Assembly: GCA_947396885.1 (NCBI GenBank)
Contig: OX377206.1
Span: 16,615,466 to 16,679,465, forward strand
Reading direction: 5' to 3'
DNA from: Heligmosomoides polygyrus polygyrus
Taxonomy: Eukaryota; Nematoda; Chromadorea; Rhabditida; Heligmosomidae
Length of the DNA stretch: 64,000 nucleotides
In this document: in pieces, positions 55,862 through 64,000 of the stretch
Layout: the number at the start of each line of letters is the position of its first letter
How positions within the stretch are numbered: position 1 is the first letter of the stretch
The notes under the pieces: generated by a model
Told to the model about the DNA's origin: nothing
Databases searched by the model: none
What the model saw: the letters and a program-made list of their open reading frames with translations, nothing else
Position numbers and translations under genes: made by a program

Positions 55862-57970
55862 ATTATTAACACTTTGACGACAATGCGTCCCAAATTGGGA
55901 AGCGCCTTTTCGGTCCCGTCGGATAATGCGTCCCAATTTTGGACGCACCTCTAATAAAATTACCACCGATTTGGCTCAAACTTCGCCTAGGGGGTTTTTT
56001 GGGATGCCGAACACGAATCTGACGCCCGTTTCACCGAATATGGCCGGAGATCATTCATATCGACAACTGGGGTGGTCGGGTCAGAATCACCGATTTTGCT
56101 CAAGCTTCGCCTATAGGGCTTCTTGGGATGCTGAAAACGAATCCGACGCCCGTTTCATCGAGTACGGCGCGCTGTGGTAGGTACAGGTAAATGAGGGTTA
56201 TCAGTCGTCTCATTCTCGAAATAACAGGTAATGATTAAAGTGCACTCACATCAAATTTCTGATTTTTATAACGGTGTTCAGTAAAAAAAAATTATGGGTG
56301 GTAATACCTGTTGAACAATACAAAAATCATGAATCGATTGTTACTGGTTAATTTTGAGTCGCGATGTCGTATCTCACTTTCTCGCGCACGCTATCACGCG
56401 CGCTATGCGTGATTTTCACATGGAGGGCGTGTATGTTATCCTACCATATATGATCAGCTAATGTCACGTGTCCGTCACGGGGAGGGCGGACTGAAGCTAA
56501 AAGATGCCTACTTGCGACCGTATGCCGAGGGGCGGTCTTTATGTACGGATGGTCGCCGCGCCCGCGACGACGACTGTCGCGTGCGCGATGAGCTCCGCTG
56601 CGGTCGTGGGAGCTGTGCCTCATGACTTGCTGCAGACGCTAGGTTTGAGTTGTTGATATCCCTTTCTGCTGTTGCAGGAGCTGGGGGAAAACATGCTCTG
56701 GTTCAGAAATTGAGTTCGAGTTATGAAACTAAGCAACGTTCTAATGCTCGATTTTATATGGTGCTTCTTCAGGAAAAGCTGAAAATATGACACACTATCG
56801 CAGTGAAACTGAGTTTGCATACACTTTCTAACACTTGATGTGCAAGTTTTGATGCAGGTCTAGATACCACAGGCCGCTGAAGTCACCCAATTGCGACGTC
56901 TTCTGCCGCGCTCGCCGCGCGTGTCGCCGCGTCCGTGGCGACCATTCGTACATAATGTCCCGCAGCCTCGTATGCCAGATGGGGTTTCTTTGAGCTTAAC
57001 CATGGGCGACTGCTGGCGAACTATATCCTTGGCGGCTGATCGACCAAGTTTACGAGATATTCAAGGGGCAACGCGTCAAGGTATGAATGGGGATCGACTG
57101 CAGAGCGTAGGGATTCAGTAGGCGTGCCCTAGACGTCGTTCAGGTGCGTCTGGATTCAGAAGACGTGTTGAAGACATCGTCTAACGTGCGTAGGGATTCA
57201 GAAGATGTGCCGAAGACGTGGTACAACTTGCGTAGGGATTCCGAGTAAGGGCGACCAATAGGAGAGGACCAACAGAGGAGGACCATTAGAAGGGAAGCGT
57301 GAATAAGGGGGGGGGGGACCAGCATTTTCCCTCAACATCGTTCATTGTGTGTCGGATTTCTGAAGACGGCTTACAGAAGTCGTGTCACGTGTGCCAGAAT
57401 GCAGGAGTGTCATAGACGTCGTGGCAACGTGAATCGGTACTCAGTGTCACATGCGCGTGCTTGACTCTCATTCCGTTTCTTTGCCAGCACATAGGAAAGG
57501 AAGCATTTCGGGAGGTGGGGGGGGGGGAGGGGAAGAGAGAGTGATCACGGGATTCGGAGGAGTATTATTGCCATCGGACAGTAAGCGGTGTCGACCAATA
57601 CCGATTAATTTTAATTATCATTTTGCTGATTAAGCACGGGATTGGGACTCTCATTACCGGTTTCTCGACACGTAGAGAACGAACGCTTCTGAGAATAAAT
57701 CGCGTGCATGTGATGGAGGGTGGATGGGCTTCATATGCGCAGTGAAAGTTCTGCCCTACCATATCCCACTGCACTCATCTATATAGTAAAACCAGTTTTT
57801 TTTACTGTACGAAGGCCTAAAGAAGAAAGGGGGAAGATTGGGGTTGTTCTATTCTCGGGGTTTGGCGGCGAAGCCCACAACCAGATGGGATGGAGTTGTT
57901 CTATTCTCGGCGTTTCGCGATGAAGCCCCCAACCAGACGTTTGGCGGCCCCTAGGCCGCTGAACGTCTAG
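55862..57970. mobile_element. J element, copy 2 (right end missing), with hAT MITE insertion
   Basis: Starts TTAACACTTTGACGACAATG and follows 34939-36628 up to CCTAGGCCGCTGAACGTCT, then diverges; the inverted right end with GTCAACGCGTTAA is absent. Contains the 442-bp MITE at 56527-56968, the module at 55975-56030 and 56098-56150, and a shortened minisatellite. Confidence 0.82.
56527..56968. mobile_element. 442-bp hAT-type MITE, copy 2
   Basis: Flanked by CGTATGCC (56519-56526, 56969-56976). The uninterrupted target GACCGTATGCCAGATGG is present in J copy 1 at 35586, a direct empty-site proof. Same length and ends as 15766-16207. Confidence 0.95.
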
Positions 57971-58715
57971 CGGCATCGGAGCTTACCCTTCCGATGCTGC
58001 CCTTTTCAGACATTGGAAAGTAGAAACGTTTGTAATGCTATCCTCCAATCACCAGTTCATTCTGAAGCGTACGGGGGAAAGACACCTCCGCCAGTGGCGG
58101 CGCCTCTACGGAATAAGCGCGCATCCAATTTTTATCATTTTCACATGAAATTGAAGATTTTTCAAAACAATTTGGGCTCTCTTCTAAACAAGGTTTACCC
58201 TTCCGAGATCAAATTGAACATCTTCCAAATTAAAACTTTTTGCACATTACAGTAGAGACTTTCCCTGGAATTTAGAATACTGTTTTGCCCAAGAAAATCT
58301 AAATTTATTTCGTAAATTTTGAATCTTACATTTTTTAAGAACAGAATGCTCTGTATCTCAGCGCCTTAACCTTTTTTAAACAAAATGTTCATTAATTCGA
58401 AAATGGTTCGGTCACATATTGGATCAGGTGAGTTAAAAATTTCAAAAATGTTGTGCTAAATTTTACTTGGGCAAAAGAGCATTCTATGTTTCTTGGCGAG
58501 TTTCTAGTGTGATTTGGAAGAAGTTCGTTTTGATTTGGAACATGTTCTTTTTGATTTGAAGAGCGTCGAGCACCAATTGCGCGCCAATTTGACTTGGAAA
58601 GAGTCCAGCTAAAGGCGGAAATGGTGCGCATACATGTATGACTATCCTTTACATGTTCGGTAAGTCAAGCTCCGCATCTCTTCTTTCCACTCGCCACGCA
58701 TTCTACCTTTGCTTG
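57971..58715. other. Unassigned DNA with AAATTGAA/TTGATTTGGAA motifs
   Basis: Contains CCTCCGCCAGTGGCGGCG and several short ATCAAATTGAACATCTTCCA / GATTTGGAACATGTTCTTTT phrases, partly inverted, resembling those at 60590-60720. No gene is supported. Confidence 0.5.
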
Positions 58716-58719
58716 GAAT

Positions 58720-59569
58720 TCTTTTAGCAGTATGAACATGTCCAGCCTAGCCGACACTTCGAAACAGTTAGTCAGTGCAAAATCTCTGCAAATATTTATT
58801 TTACTGAATGGCAGGGTTAGTAATCGTATGAAATACACCAGAAGTCGAATCAGTGAAGTAGGCCCTTCTATACAAATACACACAGCCTGTGGTGCTACAA
58901 GAACAATACAATCCTTAACTGTCGTGAAATATTTTAGGAACCTGAAGATGCACCCTTGAAGGAGCTTGCTACAACCAGCTGCGGTGACAACGACACAAAA
59001 TCCGTGAGTTTAGTTTAACAAACAGTTCTGTTCAATGCAGAGGAAAAGAATGTGTGAAGCAAACTTTGCCGGCTAATCCGTGGTTCAAATCGTGTTCTAT
59101 CTGGGTCTTCATAACAACTCCCACTCCACGCTCCATGCAGATTTCGAGCAACGTATTTCATATTAGTTCTTTCGAGAATATTCCGAAAACGAGCCGTCGT
59201 TGACCTGCCAGTGAGAAGTGCACTTCAAAGACGAATTTGCACTCGGTAAATGGATGCGGTTACTGTTTGACGAGAATTCTCTGTTAGTACAATCCAATGG
59301 AACAATTACGTCAGTGAAGGACACCGCTTAGCCGCAGTTTTACTGGAACGTTCGTTCTGAATACAATTTATTCAGCAGTACAAGGCTGATAGTATTTTAA
59401 AAACCCGACTCTTGACTTCGACACCGTAACTCGGCTGCCGAGGTACTCGCGCCGCGAACGCGGCAGTACAGATTCCAGACGGAGGGATGCACACGGGCGC
59501 GAATGTTTCCATATTTGGTCCACGTGTCAATAATTAGCACACGGTCGCGAGCGAGTCACTAAGCACTAG
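58720..59569 (+). repeat. Copy 3: array-flank segment joined to D
   Basis: 58720-59222 matches 42020-42500 (one partial array unit) and then joins directly to CACTTCAAAGACGAATTTGC, which corresponds to 49908. This locus therefore has the same neighbours without the tandem array. Confidence 0.85.
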
Positions 59570-59691
59570 CAGTCACTCCGAGACACGCGACGGCATGCAA
59601 AGTGGCCAAATTGATCGATCGAGTCGCTCAATCAATATGGACACTATACGTGGCGTCGCGTCGCTCGACGTCGAAGTATAAACGCGGGCCT
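59570..59691. mobile_element. MITE in segment D, copy 3
   Basis: Retains GACGGCATGCAAAGTGGCCA, the ATTGATCGATCGAGTCGCTC core and the right end GAAGTATAAACGCGGGCCTTA. The left terminus is degraded (CACTAGCAGTCACTCC in place of GTTTATACTTCC). Confidence 0.75.
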
Positions 59692-59948
59692 TACGAAATC
59701 TAGAGGGACTGAGACCGTCCACATCACGCTAAGTCCTGTTGCATTCACGCGTTTAGGAAGTTACATTGAAGCGTTTGCGAGAAATTATAGGGAGGAATGA
59801 TTTTTTAGGAGGAGTGAAGGAGGTAATCACGACTCATATCCTCCAAGCAGATAACTTCTCGAACCACACTCCAGAGCTGTCTAACGATGAACGAAAACTC
59901 TCTCCCCCTCTTTAACTTTCGAAGCCTAATGGACAAATGAATGTCCTC
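59692..59948 (+). repeat. Segment D, copy 3 (right part)
   Basis: Follows 50536-50800, then ends abruptly at GAATGTCCTCA. Confidence 0.85.
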
Positions 59949-59949
59949 A

Positions 59950-60314
59950 TCCTATTATATAAAGCGGAGAGGCATGAATCACTGACGGTCAACGGGTGCA
60001 AACGCTGTCAACGGGTGCAAACTCTGTGAACGGGTGCAAAGAGGCAAACAAGGATGCGTGGCAGGCAGCCACGACCACCGCTGTTGACTGCCTTCCACTA
60101 CAGGTCGTCACCAAAGAACATCCACTTGATGAGGTTTCGCAACATTTCACAACGGCTGTGAGGCATTCCGTTATGACGAGGCGCCGCTGCCGGGTTAACA
60201 CGGCTCACCCTAACCGAAACGGAAGAGATTTCGTGATTGCGCTGGCCGACCCACCCACAGGTCGCTACTGTTCTTCCTACCTTCGCTGCTTTTTCCATGC
60301 GCGTTGCTGCTAGG
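59950..60314 (+). mobile_element. Candidate Helitron-like insertion
   Basis: Begins TCCTATTATATAAAGCGGAG directly after an A, as Helitron 5' ends do, and interrupts segment D. A possible CTAG terminus is at 60309-60312. A diverged relative of the interior (CCACTTGATGAGGTTTCGCA, GCCGCCGCTGCCGGGTT) lies at 61630-61700. I could not show a 3' hairpin or restore the target on the far side. Confidence 0.35.
59986..60040 (+). repeat. Three 18-19-bp tandem units
   Basis: GTCAACGGGTGCAAAC plus GCT, repeated three times with single-base changes. Confidence 0.85.
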
Positions 60315-60329
60315 TAAACGAGCTTCTTA

Positions 60330-60463
60330 GGCCCCGTTTATACTTCGTCGCGGCGCGACGCGACGGCACGTATAGTGGCCATATTGATTGTGCGACGCGA
60401 TCGATCAATTTGGCCTCATTGCGTGGCCATCGCGTCGCGCCGCGACGAAGTATAAACCGGGCC
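60330..60463. mobile_element. 134-bp near-perfect palindromic MITE
   Basis: TTA on both sides (60327-60329, 60464-60466). Ends GGCCCCGTTTATACTTCGTC and GACGAAGTATAAACCGGGCC; pairing runs inward through GCGGCGCGACGCGA and its partner. The cleanest member of the family also seen at 24982, 50263 and 59570. Confidence 0.93.
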
Positions 60464-60656
60464 TTACAGACTTAACTAAAGACCCTTCTAGATGGTTAGA
60501 ATAATTTTTTGTATTCAAATCCAGAAAGGTCAGGTGAGGCACAAGCTGCCTCGCAAGAGGAGCGCCTTGCGCATTTATACCATGTTCACGTCGAATTGGA
60601 CACTTTTTAAATCAAATTGGACAATTTTCACGTCAATTTGGACACTCTTCTAAGCT

Positions 60657-61136
60657 CGCCCATGAACTTTGAAATTTAATTGAACGTCTTCCAACTCCAG
60701 ACGAGCTTCTTACAGGTTTAACTAAACACCTAGATGGTTAGAAGAATTTTTTGATCAGTGAAAACTTAGGATAACTTTTTTTTTTGAATTTTTTTACTTC
60801 ACCCTTCTGGATGGTTAGAAGAATTTTTTGTTCAGTGAAAACTTAGGATAACTTTTTTAGAATTTTTTTTTACTTCAGCTGCCGAATGAGTGAACTGGCC
60901 CATGAACTTTGAAATTTAATTGAACGTCTTCCAACTCCAGACGAGCTTCTTACAGGTTTAACTAAACACCCTTCTAGATGGTTAGAAGAATTTTTTCTTC
61001 AGTGAAAACTTAGGATAAGCTTTTTTTGAATTTTTTTACTTCACCCTTCTGGATGGTTAGAAGAATTTTTTGTTCAGTGAAAACTTAGGATAACTTTTTT
61101 AGAATTTTTTTTTACTTCAGCTGCCGAATAAGTGAA
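60657..61136 (+). repeat. Two 241-bp tandem units with inner repeats
   Basis: GCCCATGAACTTTGAAATTT starts at 60657 and 60898. Each unit holds two copies of GATGGTTAGAAGAATTTTTT plus CAGTGAAAACTTAGGATAA. A further partial inner copy lies at about 60480-60520. T runs vary between copies. Confidence 0.9.
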
Positions 61137-62050
61137 ATAATTTAATAACATTATTTCGCTCATTCAGGATAAATTATAAATTACATTTAGTTTTAAGGCG
61201 CAGCAAAGCAGCAGTCATGTAGTTCACTAAATTACTGGATCGCGCCATGCACTCTGAAACCAAGTCGCTATGTTTATCTGATTGATAGTGTAAATACTGC
61301 TTACGTGCATCAAGAAAGTAACGATATGTGTTTTTTACAATTGTTTATGTTACACCGTTTCCAGATGTGAAACTGGATGCAAACAGAAATTTTGCTATCA
61401 ATCGAATAAAAATCGCGACATCCCAGACGGGGGCGTGGCGCAATCTCTGTTTTAGCAAAGTAAAATGGCCGCCTTCCTGTTCTTCAAAACAACCTTTAAT
61501 CACTGTTTTTTGTCGAAAAATACAATTTTTATAAAATTTCAAACGATGTGTTCCCTCATTAGGAAGTAAATTGAAACTCAAACAAATTTGTACTAAAATT
61601 TTCCTTGAACAATAAATTATGAATGCGAGCAACACCCACTTGATGAGGTTTCGCAAGGCGTCATCGCGGCTATGACGAGCCGCCGCTGCCGGGTTCAGAC
61701 AACACGTGCAGCGTTGCGGAAGAGGTCTGCGACGCGTTCTACTCAGATTCCATGATCTCTTATGGAACACGTCGATGGATCGATCATTGTCGATCATTCG
61801 CTTTTGCTTCCCTCCAAGATCGCTACTGTTGCACTGGGTGTTATTGCTAAAATTTATCGGAGCGGGTGTTGCGTCCTTAGCTCACACTTCGATCTGGCTA
61901 TCAATATCCTATTATCTGGATCAAACAGTCAGTATCGCTCGGTGCTATCGATTTTTTGAACGCGATACTGAATTTCCCTCAGATGCAGTGAAGGAAGGAA
62001 AATCAAATAGAGACGGGAACTCTCACAATATATAATGGAGGATGACATGA
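61137..62050. other. Copy-3-specific DNA
   Basis: No supported gene. Contains the relative of 60110-60190 noted above, at 61630-61700. Confidence 0.45.
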
Positions 62051-62149
62051 GTCATTTTCAATCATTGCTGGAACGCGGGATTTGATAAACTCCCACTAGA
62101 AGCGAGAAGGCGCATTCACGGGAGGCGCTCACCAGCAGGACCCCAGCGA

Positions 62150-62490
62150 CTGGGTGGCGAAGTGGATAGTGCGGTGGAGTTGCGAGAGGGGGGTCAAGGA
62201 ATCGGTTCCGGATTTGGTGTCTATGCATTGCTAGTAGTGGTTTTTGCATTTTTATCAGTGTATATCAATTTCTAATCAAAGAAGGCTAGCTTGGCTCTTA
62301 TCCCGCAGGAGATTAGAAAGAGGTTGAAACGCGAACACTGAACTCTGCCGAGACCGAAATGCACTCTACACTGATAAAAATGCTAAAACACCACTAGCAA
62401 TGCACAGACCACACCCCTGAACCGACCCCTTGACTACCCTCCCGCAAGTCCACCGCACTATCTACTTCGCCACCCAGTCGCTGGGGGTGT
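62150..62490. mobile_element. Inverted tRNA-like SINE heads, copy 3
   Basis: Forward CAGCGACTGGGTGGCGAAGT at 62145 with the A box TGGCGAAGTGG and GGAATCGGTTCCGG. The inverted head ACTTCGCCACCCAGTCGCTG is near 62464. It preserves the uninterrupted GAGATTAGAAAGAGG site. Confidence 0.75.
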
Positions 62491-63238
62491 GCTGGTGAAC
62501 GCCTCCCGTGAATGCGCCTTGTCGCTTCTACTAGGAAATTATCAAATCCCGCGTTCTAGCAATGATTGAAGCTCCAAACTTTCTGCAGGATCATTGCTGA
62601 GCACGACAAGGGTATTCCAGGCATAAGTTTTGCGTTATCGGCCAGTACTGCAGCGGTACAGTTTTTTCCCTTTTTGACATACCCAGAGGTCCGCAGGAAA
62701 TTTGGAAAACACTATGGTGCTTCCCAGACAACTTCCTACAATCCTACATAGGTCGCTTCGAGAAACTCCATGGTCACCTCTTTGACCTTCCTCGTAAGTT
62801 AAGGTCCAGTGTTACATCACAGGTGACCCTCAGAGCAAGGTACAGAAACCTCGGCTAAGGAGGGAGATCCGCTCGATTAGTCCCAACATGTACCCCTCAC
62901 CCGGATACCTCAAAATATGATGATTGTAGGATGCTCGAAGCGCGGTCAACACCCACTCCAGACTGTGCGATTACGTCCCGAGTTTAGAGGACCGATCGCG
63001 CCCCAATCGGACGCCGGGTTACGGTGTCAAAGTCAGGAGTCGGATTTTTATAATACTGTATGAGGTTGTCCAACCCCATCGAGATAGTTCTGTCTAAATG
63101 ACCCGACTTACATTCGCCATTATTTTTGGAGATTCATTACCTTGAAAGGTAGGCGTCCAACCCTTTGATTGTTCAACATCTCACCAGTAAGTTCATTTTA
63201 GAAAATTAAAAAGCCTATTGGTGGTTATCATTATTCAG

Positions 63239-63298
63239 GTTCCAAAGAAGCCTAAGAAACGCCGCGCCCGCAAGTCATCGACTGAAAAGGAGCTTGAG
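63239..63298 (+). pseudogene. 60-nt basic exon-like island, copy 3
   Basis: Reads VPKKPKKRRARKSSTEKELE between acceptor TTATTCAG and donor GTATGT; see 29680-29739. Confidence 0.4.
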
Positions 63299-63611
63299 GT
63301 ATGTTGTCATGTCTTTCGATCTTGATTAATTGCTTCAATATACAGAAATATTAAATATGGAACATTGACAAAACTTTGAGAAGGATGTATTTCCAACCAG
63401 TAGGCTCCGCGAGTCTTGCAATCGCTGGCTAGTTAACAGTTAAGTATTTCAAGCTGAAATTCCTGCTGGGTATTTTGGCACGTTTACCCTTGTTGTTAAC
63501 GTGCGAAAAAAGGTACGGCCGAGTTCTCGCGCGCGGCGGGAATTTAAAAGGGAAAACTTGCTCCTCCGCAGCTGTCAGAGACGGTGGCACGAAAAACACG
63601 AGGATTGCTAA

Positions 63612-63875
63612 GTGATGCAAAAAGGACCAACTCCGTACCATCTCACCTTTCATTGGAGCGCGCCAACTTACAGGGTCAGTGCAGGCGATCATAACTGCTT
63701 AGCTAGCCTTCTGGTTGGTGAGAACGTGGATGTGGATATGATGTACTTTTTTCCAGCGTCTAATAGTGATAGAATGAATGTAATTACAGAGAGGGATCAC
63801 ATTGCTCATTCTTTAAAACAATTTCTACGTGGTTGTAATACTACGGACTTCCTGGAAGATAGTAACTCAAGGTGA
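63612..63875 (+). pseudogene. Repeated 87-codon frame, copy 3
   Basis: Counterpart of 54194-54457 with the same acceptor-like CAACTTACAG and the same stop. Confidence 0.3.
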
Positions 63876-64000
63876 CTGAAATAAGCGATAGCAACTTGTA
63901 GAAAGGAATGCCCTTTCTGCTACCGCAAACTGCTAGAAGCGGCTTGTGGTCGGTCAACAGCTTGAAATGACGTCTGTGGTAGTAGCCATGAAACTTCCTC

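Larger units (their letters stand above)
62500..64000. repeat. Segment E, copy 3 (runs off window)
   Basis: Follows 53096-54470 closely; small deletions remove GCGCG near 62900 and a C at 63044. Continues past the window end. Confidence 0.85.

Noticed and set aside
54194..63875. A conserved protein in segment E
   Set aside because: Between the two copies about seven of nine differences change the amino acid, and copy 1 lacks the region, so selection is not indicated.

Overview
The window looks like repeat-choked intergenic DNA from a clade V (strongylid, hookworm-like) nematode. The evidence is a non-LTR retrotransposon of the RTE type common in hookworms and their relatives, a nematode-style serpentine chemoreceptor remnant, mariner fragments, and one exon-like island with a trans-splice-like acceptor about 20 bases before its ATG. 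The species is an inference. I found no bacterial genes, no CRISPR array, no rRNA and no intact tRNA gene. Only a few kilobases can be tied to protein-coding ancestry and almost all of that is broken.

Layout. 1-1291: GC-rich Harbinger-like MITEs. 1374-2474: a mariner DNA-binding fragment and a frameshifted GPCR. 2475-9830: unassigned DNA, a 1.8-kb foldback element (4773-6552) and reverse-strand pieces of a piggyBac-like element. 9836-16690: a nest of direct repeats with purine-rich 'GGACCAG' DNA, a tRNA-like B box and a 442-bp hAT-type MITE. 17027-24110: palindromic elements, two with tRNA-like loops, a U2 snRNA fragment, a perfect 30-bp hairpin and one candidate first exon (23041-23220). From 24273 on, the same ordered set of segments occurs three times in direct orientation: about 24.3-36.6 kb, 49.5-58.0 kb and 58.7-64.0 kb (the last runs off the window). 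I call the parts D, SINE pair, E, G and J. Copies differ by clean insertions, which makes many insertions datable by empty-site comparison. Between copies 1 and 2 lie a dead mariner with a nested LINE fragment (36907-38551), a many-layered MITE nest (40222-41925) and a tandem array of about 1.51-kb units (42150-49540) broken by a 200-N gap.

There is no operon-like logic. The recurring theme is non-autonomous DNA transposons that insert into each other and share short modules. One module of about 50 bp, with the core CTAGGGGGTTATTTGGGG, sits inside otherwise unrelated element families. Supported target-site duplications include TTA/TAA (at least seven MITEs), 8 bp (hAT-type), TTAA (piggyBac-like), TA (mariner/Tc1-like), and 10 and 20 bp (non-LTR elements). 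The best candidates for something undescribed are the shared module, the short phase-0 exon-like islands carried inside repeats (29680, 52617, 53826, 63239), and the palindromes with tRNA-like sequence.
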